Source of the DNA: Desulfuribacillus stibiiarsenatis
GTDB taxonomy: Bacteria; Bacillota; Bacilli; Desulfuribacillales; Desulfuribacillaceae
NCBI RefSeq assembly: GCF_001742305.1
Contig: NZ_MJAT01000039.1
Location: forward strand, 62,001-126,000
Length of the DNA stretch: 64,000 nucleotides
Reading direction: 5' to 3'
Part shown: positions 7,844 through 15,007 of the stretch, piece after piece
Position numbering within the stretch: position 1 is the stretch's first letter
Layout: the number at the start of each line of letters is the position of its first letter
Made by a program: the position numbers and the translations under genes
Notes under the pieces: model-generated
Told to the model about the DNA's origin: nothing
What the model saw: only the letters and a program-made list of their open reading frames with translations
The model's database searches: none

Positions 7844-7980
7844 TATCTCAGCGGCGTTTACTAATACTCCCACTTCTACAGAACGGTTCTTCTATTTTAA
7901 AATAGTTAGAACCATTACGAACCTGAGGTGAAAGTGGAAAGTACCGCCAAGCTTCGAAATCTGAACTAAGTTTTCTTTAT
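7844..7980 (-). repeat. Modular intergenic repeat, family A, copy 1 (reverse orientation)
   Basis: Read on the minus strand it starts ATAAAGAAAACTTAGTTCAGA, passes through TTCGAAGCTTGGCGG and AGAAGTGGGAGTATTAGT, and ends AACGCCGCTGAGATA. The same blocks in the same order occur at 10409-10534 and 42753-42876. This copy differs in its middle by a near-perfect palindrome at 7885-7913. Its end (AAGTTTTCTTTAT, then ACT) places a TATACT hexamer 20 bp before the tmk start. Confidence 0.85.
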
Positions 7981-8003
7981 ACTCTGCATGTGGAGGGATT
8001 GCA

Positions 8004-8654
8004 TTGAAGAAAGGACTATTTATTACCTTTGAAGGTCCAGAAGGTGGCGGGAAGACGACGCAAGTACAAAGGTTTATTCAGAAGTTAAGGGACGCGGGGC
8101 ATCAGGTCACCCAAACGAGGGAGCCAGGAGGGACAGAAATCAGCGAGAAAATTCGCGGCATTTTATTAGATCCTGATCATCATGCAATGGACCATCGTAC
8201 GGAAATGCTATTATATGCGGCATCGCGGGCGCAACACGTTTCCCAAGTGATTCGCCCTGCTCTTGAACAAGGCAATATCGTCGTCTGCGATCGTTTCATT
8301 GATGCAAGTATTGCGTATCAAGGGTATGGTCTAGGAATCTCGGTAGAAGATATCATTCGCATTAATGCTATGGCTACTGAAAATATTGCGCCAGATCTTA
8401 CGTATCTACTAGATTTGCCTGTTGAACTGGGGATGCAAAGGATTGGTGAGAAACGCGGGCATAATGAAGATCTGCAGAAAGTAGGTCTTGATCGAATTGA
8501 AAGTAAAGCATACGCGTATCATCAGAAGGTTAGAAATGGCTTTTTGAAAATTGCTGAAGAGCAGTCGGAGCGCGTAGTTGTTATAGATGCGACAAAAGAT
8601 GTAGAGACAATTGAAGCTGCGATCTGGGAGCATTTTAGGGCAAATCATTCATAG
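8004..8654 (+). CDS. tmk: Thymidylate kinase (dTMP kinase)
   Basis: A 216-residue cytoplasmic kinase converting dTMP to dTDP. The P-loop FEGPEGGGKTTQ is at residues 8-19, the TREPGGTEISEKIR motif around 38-51 and the DRFIDASIAYQGYG substrate motif around 95-108. The lid region carries RIGEKRG. The start is TTG 8004 with TGGAGGG 7 nt upstream. It is followed by holB after 10 bp; the yaaQ and yaaR genes found between tmk and holB in B. subtilis are absent here. Confidence 0.95.
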   Translation: MKKGLFITFEGPEGGGKTTQVQRFIQKLRDAGHQVTQTREPGGTEISEKIRGILLDPDHHAMDHRTEMLLYAASRAQHVSQVIRPALEQGNIVVCDRFIDASIAYQGYGLGISVEDIIRINAMATENIAPDLTYLLDLPVELGMQRIGEKRGHNEDLQKVGLDRIESKAYAYHQKVRNGFLKIAEEQSERVVVIDATKDVETIEAAIWEHFRANHS

Positions 8655-8664
8655 GCGGTAGAAT

Positions 8665-9621
8665 ATGGAACAACTGAAACCGATTTTACAATCAAATCAC
8701 ATTCATCACGCATATCTATTTTGCGGACCAAAGGGTTCGGAAAAGGATCATGCTGCCATATATTTTGCAAGGTCATTACTGTGCCAACAAGAGCCGATTG
8801 GCGGCTGTGGCATATGCTCTGATTGTCTGCGCGTGGAACATGGAAATCATCCTTCGTTAGTAAGTATTCAACCCGATGGAAGTAAGATAAAGCTACAGCA
8901 ACTGAAAGAATTACAAAAGAGATTCGCTTTAAAAACTATAGAGGGAACCTACCAAATTTATATACTGGAAGAAGCCGATAAGATGACAACGGAAGCGGCC
9001 AATAGTTTGTTGAAATTTTTAGAAGAGCCTGTCGGGGCTACCGTCGCAATACTGTTAGCAGAACAGCCAGGAGCCCTGCTACCAACTATCGTATCGAGAT
9101 GCCAGATGATTCGTTTCCATAGGATTGATGCAAGCATTATAGCGAAAGCATACATGGATAAGGGAGTTGCGAAAGAGCAAGCAGATTTTCTCAGCCAAAT
9201 ATGGAGCGATGTAGATCAGGTAGTCGAGATGATGGAAACGGAAAAGTTTGCAACGATTCAAAAGTTAGTGGTACAATTAAGCGAAGACCTATTAAAGAAA
9301 AGACATCAGTATCTAGTGATTTTAGATACAGAATGGTTTGCCAAAAAACCTTCAGCTTTTGATATTGATTTCCTTATAGATTATATATTGTTTTGGTTTC
9401 GAGATTTGCTAGTTCGAGAATTAAATTTGGAAACAAGGGGCCTTTTTCCGGACCAAGAGATACTGAAATACCGCAATTCTTTTTCCACGGATATATTGCA
9501 AAAGTGGATTCAAGAAATCATGAGAACGAAACAAGCATTGCGATATAATGTAAATCCGCACTTGGCGGTAGAATCTTTGTTTTTAAAAATGCAGGAGGAA
9601 TTGATGTGTACTGGGTTGTAG
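8665..9621 (+). CDS. holB: DNA polymerase III delta' subunit
   Basis: A 318-residue clamp-loader subunit of the AAA+ fold. Seen are a zinc module (CQQEPIGGCGICSDCLRVEHG), the EEADKMTTEAANSLLKFLEEP box and the PTIVSRCQMIRF SRC motif. The P-loop region is GPKGSEKD, lacking the Gly-Lys-Thr/Ser of a working Walker A; delta' need not hydrolyse ATP, so this is compatible with function. The ATG follows a weak ribosome site (AGGCGG). The 3' end overlaps ricT by 16 bp. Confidence 0.92.
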   Translation: MEQLKPILQSNHIHHAYLFCGPKGSEKDHAAIYFARSLLCQQEPIGGCGICSDCLRVEHGNHPSLVSIQPDGSKIKLQQLKELQKRFALKTIEGTYQIYILEEADKMTTEAANSLLKFLEEPVGATVAILLAEQPGALLPTIVSRCQMIRFHRIDASIIAKAYMDKGVAKEQADFLSQIWSDVDQVVEMMETEKFATIQKLVVQLSEDLLKKRHQYLVILDTEWFAKKPSAFDIDFLIDYILFWFRDLLVRELNLETRGLFPDQEILKYRNSFSTDILQKWIQEIMRTKQALRYNVNPHLAVESLFLKMQEELMCTGL

Positions 9622-10412
9622 GTGTACGCTTTAAAAAGGCAGGTAAAATCTACTATTTTGATCCGTTAGAGTTTCATATAACCGGCTCTGAACATGTGAT
9701 TGTCGAAACAGCTCGTGGTATTGAGTTTGGTGAAGTTGTGGTTGGTCGTAAAGAAGTGTCTGAACAGGATTTAGTGCTTCCGCTAAAACCTGTACTTCGG
9801 ATTGCAACGGAAGAGGACAAGACAATTGTTAATGAAAATCAGGAGAAGGCGATAGAAGCATTAAGGCTTTGCCAGGAACAAGTTGTGAATCATAAATTGG
9901 ACATGAAGCTGGTCGATGTGGAGCTTACATTTGATCGGAATAAGATTATCTTTTATTTTACAGCAGATGGTAGAGTAGACTTCCGTGAGTTAGTGAAAGA
10001 CTTAGCGGCTGTGTTCCGGACGCGCATCGAGCTTCGCCAAATTGGAGTTCGCGACGAGGCAAAGATGCTGGGTGGGATTGGTCCTTGTGGAAGGCCGCTT
10101 TGTTGTTCCACTTTCTTAGGAGAGTTTGACCCTGTGTCGATTCGTATGGCGAAAGATCAAAATCTATCGCTTAATCCTGCGAAGATATCCGGCATATGTG
10201 GTCGTCTGATGTGCTGTTTGAAGTACGAAACGGACTCCTATGAAGAATCTAAGGATAAGCTTCCTGATATCGGAAGTATTGTTCAAACCCCAAAAGGTAT
10301 TGGTAAAGTTATCGGGATTAATATTTTAGATAAAATAGCACAAGTAGAATTAGATGACTTGAAGGTCATCGAAGTTCCTTTTACGCAAATCAAAGAAGTC
10401 GAAATTGGATAA
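9606..10412 (+). CDS. ricT: Regulatory iron-sulfur protein RicT (YaaT), PSP1 domain
   Basis: A 268-residue cytoplasmic protein of the PSP1 family. The cysteine-rich core GPCGRPLCC and GICGRLMCCLKYE supplies Fe-S ligands. In B. subtilis RicT forms the Ric complex with RicA and RicF, which affects RNase Y-dependent mRNA processing, sporulation phosphorelay, competence and biofilm. The GTG start at 9606 is preferred because AGGAGG lies 6 nt upstream; it overlaps the end of holB. The TAA stop is the third to fifth base of a family A repeat that begins at 10409. Confidence 0.92.
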   Translation: MYWVVGVRFKKAGKIYYFDPLEFHITGSEHVIVETARGIEFGEVVVGRKEVSEQDLVLPLKPVLRIATEEDKTIVNENQEKAIEALRLCQEQVVNHKLDMKLVDVELTFDRNKIIFYFTADGRVDFRELVKDLAAVFRTRIELRQIGVRDEAKMLGGIGPCGRPLCCSTFLGEFDPVSIRMAKDQNLSLNPAKISGICGRLMCCLKYETDSYEESKDKLPDIGSIVQTPKGIGKVIGINILDKIAQVELDDLKVIEVPFTQIKEVEIG

Positions 10413-10534
10413 AGAAAACTTAGTTCAGATGAAGTTTTTACTCCATCTGAACTCTAGTTGCACTTATTTCGAAGCTTGGCGGCACTTATCTCCCGCTTAT
10501 AGAAGTGGGAGTATTAGTAAACGCCGCTGAGATA
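10409..10534 (+). repeat. Modular intergenic repeat, family A, copy 2
   Basis: Begins ATAAAGAAAACTTAGTTCAG at 10409 and ends ACGCCGCTGAGATA at 10534. Internal inverted repeats are TTCAGATGAAGT/ACTCCATCTGAA around a T4 loop and CTCCCGCTT/AAGTGGGAG, nested inside a GGCGG/CCGC pair. It supplies the ricT stop codon (10410-10412) and occupies most of the ricT-yabA spacer. Confidence 0.87.
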
Positions 10535-10583
10535 AATATAGAACGTAGTTGATATAACATGGTTGCTAAAGGGTGAGGTTTCT

Positions 10584-10922
10584 GTGGACAAACAGGATAT
10601 TTTTAAGCAAGTAGCCCAAATTGAAGAGCAGATCGGTGAGCTTTATCAAGAGCTTGGTGGGTTAAAGCAAAGAATCATCACATTAATAGAAGAAAATAAG
10701 AAGCTAACGATTGAAAATCAACACCTTAGAGAACGCAACCAACAGGGAGAAACAGAAGCAGCCCACAAGCGACCAGAGCTTCCGTTTGGGGAAGGCTATG
10801 ATAACCTTGCTAGATTATATCAAGAGGGTTTTCATATATGTAATATTCATTATGGTGGATTTCGCACCGATGGGGATTGTCTCTTTTGTTTAACTTTTTT
10901 ACGACAGGTGGAGCATAAGTAA
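10584..10922 (+). CDS. yabA: Replication initiation control protein YabA
   Basis: A 112-residue protein with an N-terminal coiled coil (residues about 5-55, [19 protein letters not shown]) and a C-terminal zinc-binding domain (HICNIHYGG...CLFC). YabA tethers DnaA and DnaN and limits initiation of replication. The GTG at 10584 is chosen, since GGGTGAGG lies upstream and the resulting VDKQDIF matches the family N-terminus; a TTG at 10563 in frame has no ribosome site. yabB follows after 13 bp. Confidence 0.92.
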   Translation: MDKQDIFKQVAQIEEQIGELYQELGGLKQRIITLIEENKKLTIENQHLRERNQQGETEAAHKRPELPFGEGYDNLARLYQEGFHICNIHYGGFRTDGDCLFCLTFLRQVEHK

Positions 10923-10935
10923 AGAGGTGTAAGAA

Positions 10936-11712
10936 TTGAGGAGTCATGAAGAACGCATGGATGACCTTTTGGATGGGATGAAGATTATACAGAGTAAAGA
11001 CGTATTTTCTTTCTCAACGGATGCCGTGTTGGTCGCAAGCTTTACGCGCTTAGATGCATCAGCGAAGAAGGTCATTGATTTAGGCACAGGTACTGGAATT
11101 ATACCGTTGCTATTAAGTAAACGATATCCAAGGCTACAGATGATTGGCTTAGAAATTCAGGAGCGTCTGGCAGATATGTCTAGGCGCTCTGTTGAGTTTA
11201 ATAATTTATCTGACAGGATTGATATTCAGTTAGGGGATTTGAAACAAGCTCCGGCTACATTTGGTTATGGGGTTTTTGATGCTGTGGTTTCTAATCCACC
11301 ATACATGGAAGCTGGTATTGGGGAACAAAATCCCAATCCACATAAAGCGATTGCCCGTCATGAAATCCACTGCAATTTAGCAGACATTTGCGCTACCGCT
11401 AGTAAACTTGTGAAATCGGGTGGGAAATTCTTCATAGTGTATCGATCGCTTCGATTGGCAGAGTTGATGACGGAATTGCGTAGGAATTCTCTGGAACCCA
11501 AGCGCATGAGACTTGTCGCACCAAGAATCGATAAAGAACCGAACATTGTTTTATTGGAAGCAGTAAAGGATCGTCAGCCCGGTCTACGTATTGAACCGAC
11601 GTTGGCAGTGTATAATGATAACGGTACATTTACTGATGAGTTATTGTCCATGAATCCAACGGGTCAAAAAGCGAGAGGTGAATCACATGGGATTTGTTCA
11701 GAGCAGCTTTAA
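10936..11712 (+). CDS. tRNA1(Val) (adenine(37)-N6)-methyltransferase-like protein (YabB)
   Basis: A 258-residue SAM-dependent methyltransferase. The SAM motif VIDLGTGTGIIPLLL is near residue 50, and the N6-adenine catalytic motif SNPPYMEAG near residue 115. The family modifies A37 next to the anticodon of tRNA1(Val) in E. coli; the exact target here is inferred. TTG start at 10936 with AGAGGTG upstream. It overlaps rsmI by 26 bp; the yazA (GIY-YIG) gene that lies between them in B. subtilis is missing. Confidence 0.85.
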   Translation: MRSHEERMDDLLDGMKIIQSKDVFSFSTDAVLVASFTRLDASAKKVIDLGTGTGIIPLLLSKRYPRLQMIGLEIQERLADMSRRSVEFNNLSDRIDIQLGDLKQAPATFGYGVFDAVVSNPPYMEAGIGEQNPNPHKAIARHEIHCNLADICATASKLVKSGGKFFIVYRSLRLAELMTELRRNSLEPKRMRLVAPRIDKEPNIVLLEAVKDRQPGLRIEPTLAVYNDNGTFTDELLSMNPTGQKARGESHGICSEQL

Positions 11713-12571
11713 TAATTCAGTAATAGAAGGTCAGCTGTATATGGTAGCAACGCCCATCGGCAATCTTGATGATATGACCCCACGGGCGATTCAGATATTG
11801 AAAGAAGTAGATTTTATAGCAGCAGAAGATACACGACAAACGAGAAAGCTATTGAACTTTTTTGATATCCAAACAAAAGTGATTAGCTACCATGAACATA
11901 ATAAGGAACAAAAAGGCGACTATTTAATAGAAGAATTACAAAAGGGACGGAAAATTGCATTAGTATCAGACGCTGGGTTACCTGGGATATCGGACCCTGG
12001 TGCGGATATTGCAAGGCTTGCCATAGAAGCGCATATTCCAGTCATACCAATTCCAGGTGCAAGCGCCAGTTTAACTTCTTTAATTGCAGCAGGTCTTTCT
12101 ACCAATCGGTTTCTGTTCTATGGGTTCCTCGACCGGCAACGAAATAAGCGTAAGAAGGAATTAGAAAAACTGAAAGGGTTACCATTTACAATGATTTTTT
12201 ATGAAGCGCCTCATCGTATTATCGACTCGTTGCAAGACATGCAAGCGGTACTAGGAGACAGGGAAGTGAGTGTTGGTAGAGAGCTGACGAAAAAGTTCGA
12301 GCAGTTTATCCGTGGACCGATTTCCTTTTGTATGGAAATCATTGAAAATCAGAAGATTCAAGGAGAATTTACGTTGGTGGTCTCAGGGGCCAGTGAAGCA
12401 GAGCAACAGGATTTAAAGCGTCAAGAGCAGTGGTGGTTAGAGGTATCCATTCAAGACCATGTGAATCACTACATTGGCTTAGGACATGATAGCAAAGAAG
12501 CGATTAAGCTTGTCGCTAAAGAACGGGAAGTTCCGAAAAGGGATGTTTATCAAGCGTATCACGAGCTGTAA
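11687..12571 (+). CDS. rsmI: 16S rRNA (cytidine(1402)-2'-O)-methyltransferase
   Basis: A 294-residue SAM-dependent enzyme of the tetrapyrrole-methylase fold. Motifs seen are YMVATPIGNLDDMTPRA, AAEDTRQTRKLL, SDAGLPGISDPG and PGASASLTSL. It methylates the ribose of C1402 in the decoding centre of 16S rRNA. ATG 11687 is chosen because AGAGGTG sits 6 nt upstream; a GTG at 11678 is part of that ribosome site. Last gene of the tmk-rsmI run. Confidence 0.94.
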   Translation: MGFVQSSFNNSVIEGQLYMVATPIGNLDDMTPRAIQILKEVDFIAAEDTRQTRKLLNFFDIQTKVISYHEHNKEQKGDYLIEELQKGRKIALVSDAGLPGISDPGADIARLAIEAHIPVIPIPGASASLTSLIAAGLSTNRFLFYGFLDRQRNKRKKELEKLKGLPFTMIFYEAPHRIIDSLQDMQAVLGDREVSVGRELTKKFEQFIRGPISFCMEIIENQKIQGEFTLVVSGASEAEQQDLKRQEQWWLEVSIQDHVNHYIGLGHDSKEAIKLVAKEREVPKRDVYQAYHEL

Positions 12572-12631
12572 TAAATAGTGATGATAGCTATCCAAATCCA
12601 TCAAGAAATATATAAACAAGAGTAATAATAA

Positions 12632-12701
12632 CGAGGGCAACGACGGGTGCCCCTTTATTTAATAAGATAAGAAAGTATAACTTTCTTATCTTATTAAATA
12701 A
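12632..12701. terminator. Hairpins between convergent rsmI and abrB, including a perfect 21-bp inverted repeat
   Basis: First a small GGGCA/TGCCC hairpin (12635-12652) followed by TTTATTT. Then a perfect 21-bp inverted repeat, left arm 12655-12675 and right arm 12681-12701, loop TATAA. The arms are A+T rich. It lies between converging genes, so a bidirectional terminator is the simplest reading. Confidence 0.55.
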
Positions 12702-12727
12702 GTGCAAATAAGGTAGTATCTTCCCCA

Positions 12728-12755
12728 AGGTTGGCGAATGCCAAGTTTGCTTTAT
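12728..12755 (+). repeat. Short hairpin repeat, TTGGC-gaat-GCCAAG plus AAGTTTGCTTTAT
   Basis: A copy of the small dispersed module seen also at 14884, 18864, 25661 and 50173. Here it sits just past the 3' end of abrB, facing away from it. Confidence 0.6.
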
Positions 12756-12785
12756 GTATCTTAAAGTTTACTAAGATGTATTCTC

Positions 12786-13025
12786 TTATGCTTTCATTTC
12801 TTCGATGCAAGATTTGCAGATGTTCTTTCCTTTAAAGTGAATGATGTTATCCGCATTATCACAGAAAGAACAAGCTGGCTCGTACTTCTTAAATACGATA
12901 CGGTCGCCGTCTACATAAATTTCTAGAGCATCCTTTTCTCCGATGCCAAGCGTGCGGCGTAATTCGATCGGTATTACAACACGACCTAACTCGTCGATTT
13001 TTCTAACGATTCCAGTTGATTTCAT
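12786..13025 (-). CDS. abrB: Transition state regulator, AbrB family with C-terminal zinc-finger-like tail
   Basis: A 79-residue DNA-binding protein. The N-terminal swapped-hairpin domain (STGIVRKIDELGRVVIPIELRRTLGI) is nearly that of B. subtilis AbrB. The C-terminal tail has CSFC and CKSC pairs, a likely zinc site as in clostridial AbrB proteins and unlike B. subtilis AbrB. The start at 13025 is set by GGGGAGGGG 7 nt upstream; an in-frame start at 13043 is inside the leader. AbrB represses stationary-phase genes during growth. Upstream are a sigma-A promoter and tandem Spo0A boxes, consistent with classical repression of abrB by Spo0A. Confidence 0.9.
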   Translation of the reverse strand: MKSTGIVRKIDELGRVVIPIELRRTLGIGEKDALEIYVDGDRIVFKKYEPACSFCDNADNIIHFKGKNICKSCIEEMKA

Positions 13026-13079
13026 ATCATTTCCCCTCCCCATAGCTTGCTCCTAAAAAAACGACAAGATTTATCAAGA

Positions 13080-13131
13080 TTCGACAAATTTCGTCAAAAT
13101 GAATTGTACTATTAATTTCCATACCAGTCAA
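13080..13131 (-). promoter_or_regulatory. abrB promoter with tandem Spo0A (0A) boxes
   Basis: On the minus strand: -35 TTGACT (13131-13126), 17-bp spacer, -10 TACAAT (13108-13103). Just downstream are TGACGAA (13096-13090) and TGTCGAA (13086-13080), both matching the 0A box TGNCGAA and exactly 10 bp apart, with a weaker TTGTCGT at 13067-13061. The boxes lie at the expected transcription start, fitting repression by Spo0A. Confidence 0.78.
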
Positions 13132-13321
13132 TAGTTGTTCTCAAAAATAATAGAATAGAAAGATACTGTTTAGTAGGAATAGTTTCTTTATACGACTGGA
13201 GTGTATGATGTAAATCTTTGAGTTGCTGAATTTATTATGATAGAAAATACAAGCAAAATATAATAGTTTATAATATAATCATGCTGTTACTATGTAGAAT
13301 AATTAGATAAGGTGTGAATCT

Positions 13322-14572
13322 ATGACACAGGCTCCTATTGACATTAAGAAGCTGATTGAAGAGGAACGGGTAGTATCTATTTTTCATCCGATTGTATCGG
13401 TGCTCAAGGGGTCGCTCGTAGGGATAGAAGCACTAGCCAGGGGAGTCAATAATGAGGAGTCACTGAATGATTGGATTAGCCCTTATCATATGTTTACTGC
13501 AGCGAATCAGCAGAATATGATTGTAGAGTTCGATCGACTATGTCGGAGAGCGGCGTTGAATGCTTATTGTGGTACGTACTCCCAATCTTGTTTGCCACCC
13601 TGCCAACCTTTATTGTTCTTAAACTTAGATACTACTATTATTGATAAAGGGGTAGTAGGCTCTGGATTCCTCGTCAATACAGTTCGGGAACTAGGGCTCG
13701 ATCCGAACAGAATCGTAATAGAAATACTAGAGTCTAAGGTGAAGGATATTGAAGCATTACAAAGGTTTATTAAGAATTATAAAGCGTTCGGTTTCTTAAT
13801 TGCCCTCGATGATGTGGGAGCGGGGCACTCAAATCTCGACCGCATCCATATGATTAAGCCAGACATCATTAAGGTTGACCGCGGACTTATTGAGAATATC
13901 GACAAAGAATTCTATAAACAGGAAGTTTTCCGATCGCTAGCAAATTTATCAAAGAGGATAGGCGCATTAGTGGTTGCGGAAGGAGTAGAAACGCTTGAGG
14001 AAGCCGTTCAAGCTTTGGAACTTGGAGCAGATTTCTTACAAGGTTATTATTTTACGAAACCAGCAGTACTTGAAGGTATGGTAGTGGATCAAACAAGAGA
14101 GAAGATGCAGCTAGTCGCGGAGGCTTTTCGGAAGAACACAATCAAAAAAATTCGCTCTAAAAAAGTAGAATATGAAACATATGATTTTATCATTCATCAG
14201 GTGATTGAGGAGTTAAAAAAAGTATCGCCTTCACAATTTGATATTGTTTTGTATAATATGGCCAAGATGTTCCTCAATTTAGAGTGTATGTATATACTAG
14301 ACGAATCAGGAATGCAAGTGAGTAGTACGGTGTTTTGCCAAAGGCAACCGTGTGAGAATAGAGGATTTGTATACCAACCAGCAGAAAAAGGCGCAGATCA
14401 CTCTCTGAAAAATTATTATTTATTTCTAAGCTCTGGACAAAATAAGCATATCACAGATTCCTATATATCACTCGCTTCTGGGAATCCCTGTGTGACTGTT
14501 TCAACGGCTTTTGTGAATCAAGAAAATCAAAAGTATATTCTTTGCGTAGACTTGTATCCGCAACATAGCTAA
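13322..14572 (+). CDS. EAL-domain cyclic-di-GMP phosphodiesterase, YkuI-like
   Basis: A 416-residue soluble protein. Residues about 10-250 form an EAL domain with the residues needed for catalysis: EALARG, LNLDTT, EILESK, DDVGAG, IKVDRG, EGVETLEE and LQGYYFTKP. It should therefore hydrolyse c-di-GMP to pGpG. Residues about 275-416 resemble the PAS/Cache-like C-terminal domain of B. subtilis YkuI (GADHSLKNYYLFL, ISLASGNPCVTVS), a likely sensing part. AAGGTG precedes ATG 13322. It is a single gene, divergent from abrB, and is an insertion relative to the Bacillus order, where abrB is followed by metS. Confidence 0.87.
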   Translation: MTQAPIDIKKLIEEERVVSIFHPIVSVLKGSLVGIEALARGVNNEESLNDWISPYHMFTAANQQNMIVEFDRLCRRAALNAYCGTYSQSCLPPCQPLLFLNLDTTIIDKGVVGSGFLVNTVRELGLDPNRIVIEILESKVKDIEALQRFIKNYKAFGFLIALDDVGAGHSNLDRIHMIKPDIIKVDRGLIENIDKEFYKQEVFRSLANLSKRIGALVVAEGVETLEEAVQALELGADFLQGYYFTKPAVLEGMVVDQTREKMQLVAEAFRKNTIKKIRSKKVEYETYDFIIHQVIEELKKVSPSQFDIVLYNMAKMFLNLECMYILDESGMQVSSTVFCQRQPCENRGFVYQPAEKGADHSLKNYYLFLSSGQNKHITDSYISLASGNPCVTVSTAFVNQENQKYILCVDLYPQHS

Positions 14573-14685
14573 GACATCTTTATAAAATCATAATCGATTC
14601 TTAACATGAAATTAACAAATTTGCGGTATAACTATCATGTAGTACAAAATGATTACTTCCCCTTTTAGTAGTAGTCCTCTCTCTG

Positions 14686-14713
14686 CCCTCCTTTTGAAGG
14701 AGGGTACTTTTTT
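14686..14713 (+). terminator. Terminator downstream of the EAL gene
   Basis: Stem CCCTCCTT / GAAGGAGGG with a TT loop, followed by a run of six or seven T. It lies 114 bp past the stop codon. Confidence 0.75.
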
Positions 14714-14718
14714 GTACC

Positions 14719-14910
14719 ACTATCAGAAAGAATAAGTTTTTTAATGTAGATAGTATAGCTGTGCATTAGCAACACATCAGCAGTAAACTGCTGTGTTTAT
14801 GCGTCAGTGCAACTAAGGCATTTTTAAAGCGAGACTTATGCGAAGCATATAGCGAGACTTATGCACCTGTGTGCATCGCTAAAGCTTGGCGAATGCTAAG
14901 TTTTCTTTAT
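14719..14910 (+). repeat. Composite repeat: ACTATC hairpin, 59-bp CAGCAG block, AGCGAGAC direct repeats, CTTGGC hairpin
   Basis: Fills most of the 435-bp gap between the EAL gene and metG. In order: ACTATC...GATAGT (14719-14754); a 59-bp block (14763-14821) with CAGCAG-TAAA-CTGCTG at its centre, 58/59 identical to 18790-18848; AGCGAGACTTATGC twice (14828-14841, 14851-14864); and CTTGGC-gaat-GCTAAG followed by TTTTCTTTAT (14884-14910). No coding sequence is seen. Confidence 0.85.
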
Positions 14911-14950
14911 ATTTTGTCGAAGGTGTCGAACTTTGCATACCTCCCTTTCC

Positions 14951-14979
14951 TTGACAAAAAAATTATAATTGGGTATCTT
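14951..14979 (+). promoter_or_regulatory. Sigma-A type promoter of metG
   Basis: TTGACA (14951-14956), 17-bp spacer, TATCTT (14974-14979), 29 bp before the GTG start. The -35 is perfect; the -10 has two mismatches. No T-box motif is seen in the leader. Confidence 0.55.
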
Positions 14980-15007
14980 AGTAACAATCTGAAGTAGGAG
15001 CGATTTT

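Noticed and set aside
8665-9621. HolB P-loop GPKGSEKD considered as a damaged gene
   Set aside because: The rest of the protein is intact and full length, and delta' subunits often lack a working Walker A, so this is normal variation.
14573-15007. Possible T-box leader in front of metG
   Set aside because: No AGGGTGGnACCGCG-like motif or specifier stem was found; the gap is filled by repeats and a simple promoter.
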